Below, one piece after another: positions 41,506-51,696 of a stretch of DNA of 64,000 bases. Source of the DNA: Vibrio zhugei (lineage in GTDB: Bacteria > Pseudomonadota > Gammaproteobacteria > Enterobacterales > Vibrionaceae). A program made the position numbers and the translations under genes. The stretch is taken from assembly GCF_003716875.1 (NCBI RefSeq), contig NZ_CP033078.1, forward strand, positions 2,232,001 to 2,296,000, given 5' to 3'. The stretch's first letter is position 1; every line of letters begins with the position of its first letter. The notes under the pieces were generated by a model. It saw only the letters and a list, made by a program, of their open reading frames with translations, made no database searches and was not told the origin of the DNA.

Positions 41506-41659
41506 GATTAACTCATTATTTATTTTAATCAAGAATATCTTTGTATAAATACATAAAACAGACAAAGACTCTGTATTAAATCCTTATATTTCCTCAATGA
41601 AATAGATCATTACTCATATTTATCTTCACAACAGGAGGATCTACCGTTGTTATTCGTCG

Positions 41660-42997
41660 TTATAATGTATAGTGCGTATCGGAAATTAATTTATGCTTAT
41701 TCAATAAACGGTACATGGTTGCTCGAGATATTCCTAACTCTTTCGCAGCATGAGAGACTTGTCCACCATTCGCATCTAACACCATAAGCAAAGCTTCGCG
41801 TTCAGAATTTTCGCGAATTTTTTTCAAGCTTTGTTTTTTCGCAACACGTTTTGGTAAACCGAGATCCGCTTCATTAAGCATGACAGTCTCTGATAATAAA
41901 ACACTGCGCTTAACTAAATTCATTAATTCACGAATATTTCCCGGCCATGTATAACTGGACAAGGCTTTAAGCGCATCCTCAGAAAAGCTTCGCGCCCGGG
42001 CATTATATTCTTTCGAATACAATTGCAGAAAATACTGAGCGAGCGTAGGAATATCACTTGAACGCTCTTTCAAGCTTGGGACATTAATACGCAAGACATT
42101 GATGTAATGATAGAGCTCTTCCGAGAAATCCCCGGCTAAAAGTGCTTTTTCGATATCAGAAGAATTGGACGCTAAAATACGAATATCAAGCTCTCGCATA
42201 CCTTGCTGTGTCTCGATGCAGCCTTCTTGCAAAAATTTGAGTAAATTCAATTGCTGGCGCTTAGGCAAAGTCACAATATCATTCAATAACAAGGTACCGC
42301 CATCCGCTTGTAAAGACAGTATTTTCTCATCAGACTCACTATCAATACCAAATAACGCACTTTCTAAGCGTTTTTCTGACATGGCACGACAGTTAACTGA
42401 GACAAAAGGCTTTTGTGAGCGAGAAGACGTTTGATGAATGGCGCGTGCCACTCGTTCTTTTCCCACACCTGATTCGCCACATATCAAGATGGTGACATCG
42501 GTTGGTCCAATACGTTTTACTTGTTCACGCAGTTTCTTCAAAACATCAGACTCGCCAATTAAGCCAAGGTCATTGTTTTTACCAAAATGAGGCCATACTC
42601 TTTTCTCTAGCTTAAGCATGCCAAGTTGGTGACCAATCGTACTTAATAGTTGAGCATCAGGAATTGGAGCCGTAAAAAAATCAATGCAAAAGTTCACAAT
42701 GAATTGGCAAATAGTATCGGAAGCTAATTGAGATTCACGAATGAAAGCTAACCAGCGAACGTGTTTATGGTTACTCACTAAATTAGCGATACCATTAAGA
42801 CTAAACTCATCGTTACTAAAATCGATAATACCAATACATGGTCCTGTCTCACTAAATAAGACATCCGCCTTACGAAGATCAGAGCACAGTTGCCCGTTCC
42901 AGCCAGCTTGCTCTAATACTGATAGCCATGGTTCATAGGTTCCTCCAACGAGAATCAATGAACCGGACTTTGAATCCATACGAAATTGTGTTTCCAT
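41660..42997 (-). CDS. vpsR: Biofilm master regulator VpsR (atypical NtrC-family, c-di-GMP-responsive)
   Basis: In V. cholerae VpsR binds c-di-GMP and activates vps exopolysaccharide genes with sigma-70 RNA polymerase. The 445 residues have a receiver-like N-terminal domain (about 12-125), an AAA+ domain (about 145-370) and a Fis-type HTH (GGQVSHAAKELGISRATMYRLL, about 410-431). Walker A is GESGVGKE (174-181), but Walker B is GGTLLLND instead of GGTLFLDE and the GAFTGA loop is absent, as expected for a protein that does not drive sigma-54. Flanked by lysS as in V. cholerae. A 6-bp-arm dyad near 43070 lies in its upstream region. Confidence 0.93.
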   Translation of the reverse strand: METQFRMDSKSGSLILVGGTYEPWLSVLEQAGWNGQLCSDLRKADVLFSETGPCIGIIDFSNDEFSLNGIANLVSNHKHVRWLAFIRESQLASDTICQFIVNFCIDFFTAPIPDAQLLSTIGHQLGMLKLEKRVWPHFGKNNDLGLIGESDVLKKLREQVKRIGPTDVTILICGESGVGKERVARAIHQTSSRSQKPFVSVNCRAMSEKRLESALFGIDSESDEKILSLQADGGTLLLNDIVTLPKRQQLNLLKFLQEGCIETQQGMRELDIRILASNSSDIEKALLAGDFSEELYHYINVLRINVPSLKERSSDIPTLAQYFLQLYSKEYNARARSFSEDALKALSSYTWPGNIRELMNLVKRSVLLSETVMLNEADLGLPKRVAKKQSLKKIRENSEREALLMVLDANGGQVSHAAKELGISRATMYRLLNKHKLISDTHYTL

Positions 42998-43186
42998 GTA
43001 CCCGTTTCCTTATCTAACCTCAAATTGCTACGTTACTTTTGGCATCATATGAGACTCGCTACAATACCCAGACTTTTATATTTAGTCTGTCTCATTTTTA
43101 AGACTAGTAGGTAATTTCTTTTTAGCTATTGTCAAATATTCAGCCAACGGTATGTTATAAAATTATTAGAATTGAGTACGGTAAAT

Positions 43187-43215
43187 AAAAAAACCGCCTA
43201 TTCGGCGGTTTTTTA
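43187..43215 (-). terminator. lysS terminator
   Basis: Stem ACCGCC / GGCGGT with a TATTC loop and a run of seven T on the minus strand, 23 bp after the lysS stop. It separates lysS from vpsR. Confidence 0.88.
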
Positions 43216-43237
43216 TCAATATATCAGCTAGATATAA

Positions 43238-44770
43238 TTATTGCTGTGGACGCATTGCTGGGAATAAAATTACATCACGAATCGTATGTGTATTAGTAAA
43301 TAACATCGCTAAACGATCAATACCGATCCCTTGTCCTGCTGTTGGCGGTAAGCCATGCTCTAGTGCCGTAATATAATCCGCATCATAGAACATCGCCTCA
43401 TCATCACCGGCATCTTTTGCAGCGACCTGTGCTTTGAAGCGAGCATCTTGGTCTTCCGCATCATTCAATTCCGAGAAACCATTCGCCACTTCTCGGCCAC
43501 CAATGAAAAACTCAAAACGATCAGTAAAGAACGGATTATCATCACTACGACGTGCTAACGGTGAAATGTCAGCTGGGTAGCCAGTAATGAAGGTCGGTTG
43601 AATGAGATTAGGCTCAGCCGTTTCACCGAAGATCTCTTCTAATAACTGACCGCATGTCCAAAACGGCTCAACCTCTAGACCGACAGACTTGGCGATACGC
43701 ACCATAGTGTCTCGATCTTGCACTCCATCGGTATCGAGCGCCTGAATATCAGCGTGTTCAGGGTTGTATTGCTTGATAGCCTCTAGCATGCTTAAACGTG
43801 CATATGTGCCACCGAACTCAACCACTTCGTCACCATATTGTACGGAAGTCGAACCGAGCACACTTTGCGCGACGTGACTTAACATTTCTTCGGTTAAGTT
43901 CATCAGATCTTTATAATCAGCGTACGCTTGGTAGAACTCCATCATGGTAAATTCTGGGTTATGACGAACGGATAGCCCTTCGTTACGGAAGTTGCGGTTG
44001 ATTTCGAACACACGATCAAAGCCACCGACAACCAAACGTTTTAAATATAACTCAGGAGCCACACGCAAATACATTTCAATATCTAGCGCATTATGGTGAG
44101 TAATAAAAGGACGTGCCGTTGCACCGCCAGGAATAGAATGCATCATCGGCGTTTCCACTTCTAGATATCCCCGAGATGACATGAACTGACGGATCGCGCT
44201 GACTAGCTTAGAACGAATAATAAACGCTTGGCGTGAATCCTCATTCACAATCAAATCCACATAACGTTGACGATAACGCATTTCCTGATCGGTCAGGCCA
44301 TGGAATTTTTCTGGTAGTGGACGCAGGGCTTTGGTCAACAACTCATAGTCCGCCATATTGACGTAGAGGTCACCACGACCAGATTTATGCAACGCGCCTT
44401 TGACCCCAATGATGTCGCCAATATCCAAGCCTTGATATTTCTCTTTCAGCTCTTTTTGTACATCTTTAGATGCGTACGCTTGGATTCGACCCGTGGTTTC
44501 TTGTAATACAATGAAGGGACCACGTTTTGCCATGACGCGTCCCGCAACGGCTACCACATGGTTCAGCTCTTCTAGCTCTTCTTTGGTCTTTTCACCGAAT
44601 TCATTTTGAAGATCACCGGCTAAATTGTCGCGACGAAAGTCATTTGGGTGGCCGTTCGCCTTAGAATCCTTACGGATGTGCTCCAGCTTGCTGCGACGTT
44701 CTGCAATCAGTTTATTTTCTTCTTGCGCGAGTTGAGCTTCGCTCTTTTCGTTATGAACAGCATCAGTCAT
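43238..44770 (-). CDS. lysS: Lysyl-tRNA synthetase (class II)
   Basis: Charges tRNA-Lys. The 510 residues have an N-terminal OB-fold anticodon-binding domain (about 65-150) and a class II core with motif 2 [26 protein letters not shown] and motif 3 [14 protein letters not shown]. It follows prfB by 34 bp (prfB-lysS operon, as in E. coli). Confidence 0.97.
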   Translation of the reverse strand: MTDAVHNEKSEAQLAQEENKLIAERRSKLEHIRKDSKANGHPNDFRRDNLAGDLQNEFGEKTKEELEELNHVVAVAGRVMAKRGPFIVLQETTGRIQAYASKDVQKELKEKYQGLDIGDIIGVKGALHKSGRGDLYVNMADYELLTKALRPLPEKFHGLTDQEMRYRQRYVDLIVNEDSRQAFIIRSKLVSAIRQFMSSRGYLEVETPMMHSIPGGATARPFITHHNALDIEMYLRVAPELYLKRLVVGGFDRVFEINRNFRNEGLSVRHNPEFTMMEFYQAYADYKDLMNLTEEMLSHVAQSVLGSTSVQYGDEVVEFGGTYARLSMLEAIKQYNPEHADIQALDTDGVQDRDTMVRIAKSVGLEVEPFWTCGQLLEEIFGETAEPNLIQPTFITGYPADISPLARRSDDNPFFTDRFEFFIGGREVANGFSELNDAEDQDARFKAQVAAKDAGDDEAMFYDADYITALEHGLPPTAGQGIGIDRLAMLFTNTHTIRDVILFPAMRPQQ

Positions 44771-44804
44771 TTTGCATGTACCCTGTTTTTTATCGGTAAA
44801 AAGT

Positions 44805-45903
44805 TTAAAGGCCAGATTTTAGGCTAGCTTCAATAAATTTATCTAAATCCCCATCGAGAACCGCTTGTGTATTGCGGTTTTCAATACCTGTGCGTAAATC
44901 TTTAATACGTGAGTCATCGAGTACGTAAGAACGGATTTGGCTACCCCAGCCGATATCCGATTTCGCATCTTCATTCGCTTGCTTTTCAGCATTCTGTTTT
45001 TGCATTTCGTATTCGAACAACTTCGCACGCAACTGTTTCATTGCTTGGTCTTTGTTCTTATGCTGAGAGCGATCATTTTGACACTGTACCACAAGGTTCG
45101 TTGGCAAGTGGGTAATACGCACCGCTGACTCGGTTGTGTTGACGTGCTGACCACCAGCGCCAGAGGCACGGTACACATCAATACGTAAATCCGCTGGGTT
45201 AATATCGATCTCAATATTGTCATCAATCTCAGGATAAATAAATGCAGAGGCAAACGAGGTATGACGACGGCCGCCCGAATCAAATGGGGATTTACGAACC
45301 AGACGGTGTACACCGGTCTCAGTGCGTAGCCAACCATAAGCATATTCACCGGACACACGTACGGTGGCCGATTTTAACCCGGCAACTTCGCCTTCAGAGA
45401 CTTCGATCACTTCCGTTTTGAAACCTTTTGCCTCGGCCCAACGTAAATACATCCGTAGCAACATGGACGTCCAATCTTGCGCTTCTGTACCGCCGGAACC
45501 AGACTGCAGATCGATATAACAATCCGCTTCATCCTGTTCACCAGAGAACATTCGACGAAACTCTAACTTTTCTAATTGGGTTTCTAAATCGGCTAACTCA
45601 GGCTCAATTTCATCAAAGGTTTCTTGATCTTCGGCTTCCACCGCCAGCTCTAATAACCCTTCGATATCATCAACCCCTTGATCGAGTTGAACAATCGTAT
45701 CAACGATCGCTTCCAATGCGGAACGCTCTTTACCTAACGCTTGTGCTCGCTTAGGGTCGTTCCAAACATCCGGTTGCTCTAATTCTGCATTAACCTCTTC
45801 TAGACGCTCTTTCTTCGCATCATAGTCAAAGGTACCCCCTCAGGATATTTGTGCGCTCTGACACATCCTGAAGACGGGATTTAATTGGATTGATTTCAAA
45901 CAT
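44805..45903 (-). CDS. prfB: Peptide chain release factor 2, programmed +1 frameshift
   Basis: Releases peptides at UGA and UAA. The gene is in two frames: codons 1-25 (45903-45829, starting [11 protein letters not shown]) end at CTT TGA, and reading continues in the +1 frame from GAC at 45827. The frameshift site has the internal Shine-Dalgarno AGGGGG, then TAC CTT TGA C, the classical autoregulatory site. Total length is 365 residues, as in E. coli. SPF (anticodon-like) and GGQ (in GAGGQHVN) are both present. An uninterrupted ORF finder sees only 44805-45716. Confidence 0.97.
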
Positions 45904-46085
45904 ATTAACTTAGTATTTATGAATAGAATTTAACCGAGGAATTCTACTGAAAAACCGTTACAGAATACAGGAAAAAATCATAGTAATTCGCCGATCGCCT
46001 GCTTATGAAAGCTATCGTACTCATTATTGCTCGTTCTCATCAAACTATGGAAACAGGATGGCTTGTTTACTCTGACTGTAGATGC

Positions 46086-46114
46086 AAAAAAGGCAGTGAA
46101 TGCTCACTGCCTTT
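46086..46114 (-). terminator. brnQ terminator
   Basis: An 8-bp stem GGCAGTGA / TCACTGCC with a 4-nt loop is followed on the minus strand by TTTTTTGC, about 20 bp past the brnQ stop. The region 45904-46085 is presumably the prfB promoter and leader. Confidence 0.88.
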
Positions 46115-46133
46115 TGCTTTTCTCGCGTGATAC

Positions 46134-47438
46134 TCAATCCAATTGACGATTAGGACGAGATTCAGAGACGAAAAACATCCCAATGAGCACAATGCAAGAC
46201 GGTGTTAGCCAGCCTAACCCTTTGTTAAATAATGGGAGGAAGCTTAACCAAGAGACATCTAATCCTGATACTTTTGCGGCATCAAACAAGGCAAAAATGA
46301 AGGCAACCAATAATACCAAGCGATAAGCCAAAACAGGGTTTGGCAAATAACGACGAATAAAGGCCAACGCCACTAACGCGATCGCTACAGGATAGAGCGC
46401 GAACAACACTGGAATAGAAATGGAAATTAACTGATTCAACCCGACATTGGCAACCACAGCACATACCACACCAGTAATCATGACCCATTGGTGATAAGAC
46501 AAACGGCTGATGCCACTGAAATATTCAGAGACAGCGGATAACAAACCAATGGCGGTAGTTAAACACGCTAACGTCACAATAATAGACAACACAATCTGGC
46601 CATAACCACCAAACAGTGCTTGAGTGTAGAGGCTTAAAATATCGCCTCCATTGGCCGCTCCGCTAGCAATCGTCGAACTGGTTGCGCCAAGATAAAACAA
46701 AGAAACGTAGACAAACGCTAACCCTCCAGCGGCAATGAATGCGGCACTGATAAGATATTTAGTCGTGGCTTTTTTATCGGTAATGCCTTTACTGCGCAAC
46801 CCTTCGACCACTAAGATCCCAAACATCAAAGAAGCAAACGTGTCCATGGTGTTGTAACCTTCAAAGAACCCAGTGGTAAACGGTGCGGCCGCATATTGTC
46901 TTTGCGCAGCCATCAGATTCCCTTGAGGATCAATAAACACGGCCACGGCTAAAATAGCCAAACAAACAAATAGCACTGGTGTTAGCAGCTTACCGATCAT
47001 GTCGATCAGCTTTCCTTGAGACCATGCAAAGAACATCGCTATCGCAAAAAACACCATGGAATAAATGGCTAACGTGGTGTTACTTGGATTATCAAGCAAC
47101 GGCTTGACTCCCATCTCATAAGCCACCAGCCCGGTTCTTGGAGCAGCAAAAGCTGGACCAATGATGATAAACATTAAGCTCGCAATGATCGTCGATATGC
47201 GAATCGGCAGATCTTTAGTAAGATGCCCCCAACTGCCGCCAGAAATCGCAACAGCAATAATACCCGCTAATGGCAAACCAACGGCGGTTGCCAGAAACCC
47301 ACTCATGGCAGGTAACAGGTGATGCCCGGCGAGTTGTCCTGCTTGCGGTGGAAAAATAATATTACCCGCGCCCAAGAAGAACGCAAAAAGCATAAAGCCT
47401 ATAGCAATAATATCTGTTAATTTTAAACGCTGATTCAC
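46134..47438 (-). CDS. brnQ: Branched-chain amino acid:cation symporter BrnQ (LIVCS family)
   Basis: Inner-membrane carrier for Leu, Ile and Val driven by Na+ or H+. The 434 residues have about 12 hydrophobic helices and start MNQRLKLTDIIAIGFMLFAFFLGAGNIIFPPQAG, the LIVCS family signature. Residue 40s to C-terminus show no breaks. It is a single-gene unit between prfB and the divergent trmN6. Confidence 0.93.
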   Translation of the reverse strand: MNQRLKLTDIIAIGFMLFAFFLGAGNIIFPPQAGQLAGHHLLPAMSGFLATAVGLPLAGIIAVAISGGSWGHLTKDLPIRISTIIASLMFIIIGPAFAAPRTGLVAYEMGVKPLLDNPSNTTLAIYSMVFFAIAMFFAWSQGKLIDMIGKLLTPVLFVCLAILAVAVFIDPQGNLMAAQRQYAAAPFTTGFFEGYNTMDTFASLMFGILVVEGLRSKGITDKKATTKYLISAAFIAAGGLAFVYVSLFYLGATSSTIASGAANGGDILSLYTQALFGGYGQIVLSIIVTLACLTTAIGLLSAVSEYFSGISRLSYHQWVMITGVVCAVVANVGLNQLISISIPVLFALYPVAIALVALAFIRRYLPNPVLAYRLVLLVAFIFALFDAAKVSGLDVSWLSFLPLFNKGLGWLTPSCIVLIGMFFVSESRPNRQLD

Positions 47439-47751
47439 AGATAATCCTTAGTTATTTATTGATTTGATATTGTGTTTGAAGCGTTGGGTCGATACATTTC
47501 CCCAATCTGGCGCGAATAATGAAGAATTCATGCACAATTAGCAATACCTAAGCGATAAACGCTACATTACTCCATGAATTTAGGTGTATGACAGTGTTAA
47601 ACACTGCATTAAAACCAATAAAACAGAATAAAAAACCAAAGTAAATCAGCGTCACAATCAAAATAAATAAAAATAATTATCTACTCTACCGTGCTCAGTT
47701 AGATAATATCTCTTTTAAATCACCCAAAACCAATATAAACATTTACCCTGT
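47439..47751. other. brnQ-trmN6 divergent intergenic region
   Basis: A 313-bp AT-rich region between divergent genes. I see a 7-bp-arm palindrome CAGTGTT-A-AACACTG at 47592-47606, but no clear promoter boxes, repeats or small ORF with a ribosome site. It presumably holds both promoters. Confidence 0.4.
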
Positions 47752-48459
47752 ATGAATGAAAAAATCTTTAGATTTAAAAAGTTTACACTCGCAATCCCTC
47801 ACGACTTAGGTATGCCTCTCAGCACCGATGGAGTCTTGCTTGGAGCTTGGGGGTTGTCGTCCCCTCAGTCGCGGATTTTAGATATTGGTACAGGGAGTGG
47901 TTTATTGGCCGTAATGTGCGCGCAACGACATAGCCACGCTCATATTGACGCCATTGATCTTGCGTGGAATGCTTATCAGGCAGCGTCACTTAACTTTTCA
48001 CATTCCCCTTGGCCGGAACGATTAAAAGCACACCATGGCAATGTATTGGATTGTCAAACCACTCATCACTATTCAGGGATCATCTGTAATCCCCCCTACT
48101 TCACGACTGGGCAAAGCTCACAGCAGACATCGCGAGCTCAAGCTCGTCATACCACCAGCCTTCCTCATGGCAGGTTACTGGCGCACTGTCGCCAACTGTT
48201 AATGCCAAGTGGTACGGCGGCATTTATTCTCCCTACCACCGAAGGCGAGCAATTTATACAAAAAGCACAAGCGAATGGATGGTTCATACAACGATGCTGT
48301 TATGTAGCAACGACAGAAAAAAAATCCGCCTCAAGAATCCTGATCGAACTGACTTTACAGCCGACCACAACCGCGCACGAAACCTTGGTGATACGTCATA
48401 ATGGCCAATACACTCAAGCATTTACGTCGTTGACTCGAGATTTTTATCTGAAGATGTAG
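47752..48459 (+). CDS. trmN6: tRNA1(Val) (adenine(37)-N6)-methyltransferase
   Basis: Class I SAM-dependent methyltransferase (YfiC) that methylates A37 of tRNA-Val(cmo5UAC). The 235 residues contain the SAM motif DIGTGSGLLAVMCAQR (about 46-60) and the adenine N6 methylase motif NPPYF near residue 121. E. coli also has it next to srmB (in the opposite direction there). Promoter and terminator are not clear; srmB starts 86 bp downstream. Confidence 0.9.
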   Translation: MNEKIFRFKKFTLAIPHDLGMPLSTDGVLLGAWGLSSPQSRILDIGTGSGLLAVMCAQRHSHAHIDAIDLAWNAYQAASLNFSHSPWPERLKAHHGNVLDCQTTHHYSGIICNPPYFTTGQSSQQTSRAQARHTTSLPHGRLLAHCRQLLMPSGTAAFILPTTEGEQFIQKAQANGWFIQRCCYVATTEKKSASRILIELTLQPTTTAHETLVIRHNGQYTQAFTSLTRDFYLKM

Positions 48460-48545
48460 AAATTAAGATGTGATCTGAGGCAGAATCCCCCTATAATGTG
48501 CGACTTATTTTTACTGGGCATTCCATACCCTGCGGAGACGACACT

Positions 48546-49781
48546 GTGATCAAAACCTTTGCTGACCTAGAACTGGACTCAAATATTGTTGAAGCGATCG
48601 AAGAAATGGGCTTTTCTCGCCCAACTCAAATTCAAGCTGAAGCAATCCCCCAAGCCTTGGATGGTAAAGATGTTTTAGCATCGGCGCCAACAGGGACAGG
48701 AAAAACGGCGGCATTCGTCATTCCTGCACTGCAATACTTACAGGATTTTCCACGCCGTAAGCCTGGGCCAGCACGAGTGCTGATCTTAACGCCCACTCGT
48801 GAACTCGCCATCCAAATCACAGAGCAAGCCAAAGCTCTCGCGAAAAATACTGACTTTAAAATTTTCACCATCACAGGTGGCGTGCAATACCAAGAACATG
48901 CGGATCTCCTCGCCCATACACAAGACATTGTCGTGGCCACACCGGGGCGTTTGCTAGAATACATTAAAGCTGAACGCTTTGACTGTCGTGCGATCGAATG
49001 GCTCGTTTTGGATGAAGCTGATCGTATGCTGGATATGGGCTTTGCCCCTGCCGTGGATCGTTTATCAACAGAATGTCGCTGGCGTAAACAGACCCTGTTG
49101 TTTTCTGCAACGCTAGAAGGCAAAGGTGTTGAAGGGTTCACAGAAGATCTCTTAACCGATCCGGCAACCATCGACGCCGATCCCTCTCGCCGTGAGCGTA
49201 AGAAGATCTCGCAGTGGTACCATCGTGCCGATAACATGCCGCATAAGTTGGCATTACTTAAACATATTCTCACCCACCAAGCGGAACGTTCGATTATCTT
49301 TCTCAAGACACGTGAGCGCTTAGCCGAATTGCGTGCAGAATTAGATAAAGCCGAGATCGCGTGTGCTTGGATCCAAGGTGAAATGCCACAAGACCGTCGT
49401 AATAATGCCATCTCACGCTTTAGCAGTGGTGAAGTGAACGTACTCCTGGCAACCGATGTTGCTGCTCGCGGTATTGATGTGCCAGATATCAGCCATGTGA
49501 TTAACTTTGATATGCCGCGTACCGCAGACATTTACTTACACCGTATTGGCCGTACAGCACGAGCAGGCAAAAAAGGGAATGCCATTTCCTTAATCGAGGC
49601 GCATGATCAACCAATGGTTGACCGAGTTGCTCGCTATATCCAAGAAGAGATTAAAGAACGCTTTATTAAAGACCTGCGCCCAACACATAAAAAAGCGGTG
49701 TTTAAGAAGAAAAAGAAAAAAGACACAACCAAAGCTAAGACAAAATCTAAGCCGAAAAAGAAACCGGCTAAAAAGAAATAA
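48546..49781 (+). CDS. srmB: DEAD-box RNA helicase SrmB
   Basis: ATP-dependent RNA helicase acting in early 50S subunit assembly, notably at low temperature. The 411 residues hold the Q motif (GFSRPTQIQAEAIP), Walker A APTGTGKT, DEAD, SAT and HRIGRTARAG, then a Lys-rich tail from about 375. The start is a GTG (48546) after CTGCGGAGACGACACT; an in-frame ATG at 48498 has no ribosome site. A 299-residue antisense ORF is a shadow. Confidence 0.93.
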   Translation: MIKTFADLELDSNIVEAIEEMGFSRPTQIQAEAIPQALDGKDVLASAPTGTGKTAAFVIPALQYLQDFPRRKPGPARVLILTPTRELAIQITEQAKALAKNTDFKIFTITGGVQYQEHADLLAHTQDIVVATPGRLLEYIKAERFDCRAIEWLVLDEADRMLDMGFAPAVDRLSTECRWRKQTLLFSATLEGKGVEGFTEDLLTDPATIDADPSRRERKKISQWYHRADNMPHKLALLKHILTHQAERSIIFLKTRERLAELRAELDKAEIACAWIQGEMPQDRRNNAISRFSSGEVNVLLATDVAARGIDVPDISHVINFDMPRTADIYLHRIGRTARAGKKGNAISLIEAHDQPMVDRVARYIQEEIKERFIKDLRPTHKKAVFKKKKKKDTTKAKTKSKPKKKPAKKK

Positions 49782-49804
49782 GTCTACGACCATCGCTTAA
49801 TAAT

Positions 49805-49837
49805 AAAAAAACCGCTGAAGAATCAGCGGTTTTTTTA
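49805..49837. terminator. Bidirectional terminator between srmB and prfC
   Basis: Stem ACCGCTGA / TCAGCGGT with an AGAA loop flanked by seven A on one side and seven T on the other, between convergent srmB and prfC. Confidence 0.92.
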
Positions 49838-49850
49838 TTTATATTAACCA

Positions 49851-51440
49851 TTAGTGTTCGCGTGTGGCGCGGAAGTTAACCTCCGGAAAACGCTCTTTCG
49901 CTAAGTTGAGGTTAACCATTGTTGGCGCAATATAGCTTAGGTTATTACTGCCATCCAATGCTAAGTTGCTTTGATTTTTCCGTTGGAATTCATCGAATTT
50001 CTTCTCATCATCGCACTCAACCCAGCGTGCAGTTGCGACATTAATGCCTTCATACATCGCATCCACATTGTATTCAGATTTTAAACGAGCAACCACCACA
50101 TCAAACTGCAACACACCGACAGCACCGACGATCAAGTCGTTGTTTTGTAAAGGACGAAATACCTGTACCGCCCCTTCTTCGGACAATTGCACTAATCCTT
50201 TCAACAATTGTTTCTGTTTCAAAGGATCGCGCAAGCGAATTCGGCGGAACAATTCTGGCGCGAAGTTCGGGATACCAGCAAACTTATGATTTTCACCTTG
50301 TGTAAAAGTATCACCGATCTGAATAGTACCGTGGTTATGTAAGCCGATAATATCGCCAGCAATCGCCTCTTCTGCGCGAGAACGATCACCCGCCATAAAG
50401 GTCACGGCGTCAGAAATACTCACTTGTTTTCCAGTACGCACGTGGGTCATTTTCATCCCCTGCGTATAGGTACCAGACACAATGCGCATAAACGCGATAC
50501 GGTCTCGATGTTTTGGATCCATATTGGCTTGAATTTTAAAGACAAAACCGCTGAATTTTTCTTCGGTAGCTTCCACCTTACGCTCATTCGTCGCACGTGG
50601 TTGTGGCGCTGGCGCCCATTCGGTCAGTCCATCAAGCATATGATCAACGCCAAAGTTACCTAACGCAGTACCAAAGAAGACGGGCGTCAATTCACCGGAT
50701 AAAAACAGCTCTCGATCAAACTCATTCGACGCACCCATCACTAATTCGAGTTCTTCACGTAACTGTGTCGCTAATTCTTCACCCACCGCATTATCCAGCT
50801 CTGGATTATCCAAGCCTTTAATGATTCTTTCTTCTTGAATGGTATGTCCTTGCCCGGTCGAGTATAAAATTGCCTCATCACGATGAATGTGATAAACCCC
50901 TTTAAACTCCTTACCACAACCAATCGGCCAAGAGACTGGCGCGCACATCATGCCCAGTTCTGTTTCAACTTCGTCCAACAGCTCCATGGGATCACGAATG
51001 TCACGGTCCAATTTGTTCATGAAGGTGATAATTGGCGTATCACGTAAGCGAGTGACTTCCATCAGTTTACGAGTTCGATCTTCGACACCCTTTGCGGCAT
51101 CAATGACCATCAAACACGAGTCGACTGCCGTTAATGTACGATAAGTATCTTCCGAAAAATCCTCGTGTCCCGGAGTATCCAGTAAGTTAACCAAACAATT
51201 GTGATAAGGAAATTGCATCACTGACGTGGTTACCGAAATCCCACGTTCTTTTTCCATATCCATCCAGTCGGATTTGGCATGGTTACTCGAGCCACGCCCC
51301 TTCACTGACCCCGCCGTTTGAATCGCGTGTCCGAATAAGAGCACTTTTTCAGTAATCGTTGTTTTACCCGCATCCGGGTGAGAGATGATAGCAAAGGTCC
51401 TTCGCTTATTGATTTCATTAAGAAAATCTTGGTTTGCCAT
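49851..51440 (-). CDS. prfC: Peptide chain release factor 3 (RF3)
   Basis: Translational GTPase that recycles RF1/RF2 after peptide release. The 529 residues contain G1 SHPDAGKTT (about 20-28), G3 DTPGHEDF and G4 NKLD, with EF-Tu-like domains 2 and 3. The 5' end of prfC is the attachment site of SXT/R391 ICEs, which supply a new N-terminal coding end and promoter; the N-terminus here ([16 protein letters not shown]) lies directly beside ICE-type genes. The frame is intact. Confidence 0.96.
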   Translation of the reverse strand: MANQDFLNEINKRRTFAIISHPDAGKTTITEKVLLFGHAIQTAGSVKGRGSSNHAKSDWMDMEKERGISVTTSVMQFPYHNCLVNLLDTPGHEDFSEDTYRTLTAVDSCLMVIDAAKGVEDRTRKLMEVTRLRDTPIITFMNKLDRDIRDPMELLDEVETELGMMCAPVSWPIGCGKEFKGVYHIHRDEAILYSTGQGHTIQEERIIKGLDNPELDNAVGEELATQLREELELVMGASNEFDRELFLSGELTPVFFGTALGNFGVDHMLDGLTEWAPAPQPRATNERKVEATEEKFSGFVFKIQANMDPKHRDRIAFMRIVSGTYTQGMKMTHVRTGKQVSISDAVTFMAGDRSRAEEAIAGDIIGLHNHGTIQIGDTFTQGENHKFAGIPNFAPELFRRIRLRDPLKQKQLLKGLVQLSEEGAVQVFRPLQNNDLIVGAVGVLQFDVVVARLKSEYNVDAMYEGINVATARWVECDDEKKFDEFQRKNQSNLALDGSNNLSYIAPTMVNLNLAKERFPEVNFRATREH

Positions 51441-51696
51441 GTATAAATTCTTTTAGTTTGTACACGGATTTGTACACACTTTTGGAAGTACTCTCTTTTC
51501 AGTTCTTCGCTTGTCAAATCCGTCGTGTTAATCGTAATTGGCCGCTATTTTCGCTGATCTTGACTTTATAAACAATCAATGGTTATCTAATCGGTTACCA
51601 TTTACTCTCAGCGTGCGCCAATGCTCAGTTGTAGCTGTTTGCAATCGTTGCTTCTTCAGCTCATGAACAACTGTGGCTAAACCACAAATTCCTTCG
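51441..51696 (-). other. prfC upstream region, candidate ICE attachment junction
   Basis: This 256-bp gap separates prfC from the SetR-like gene. It has two copies of TTTGTACAC 12 bp apart (51457-51465, 51469-51477), just before the prfC ATG. A perfect minus-strand -35 TTGACA lies at 51512-51517 without a convincing -10. If the element is SXT-like, the attR core lies at or just inside the prfC 5' end. The exact core cannot be set without the other end. Confidence 0.35.

Noticed and set aside
47592..47606. CAGTGTT-A-AACACTG palindrome between brnQ and trmN6
   Set aside because: A 7-bp dyad alone is weak evidence and it is not placed over a recognisable promoter.
48632..49531. 299-residue ORF antisense to srmB
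   Set aside because: Low-complexity Ser/Arg-rich composition typical of a frame shadow; srmB itself is conserved in full and no ribosome site supports the antisense frame.
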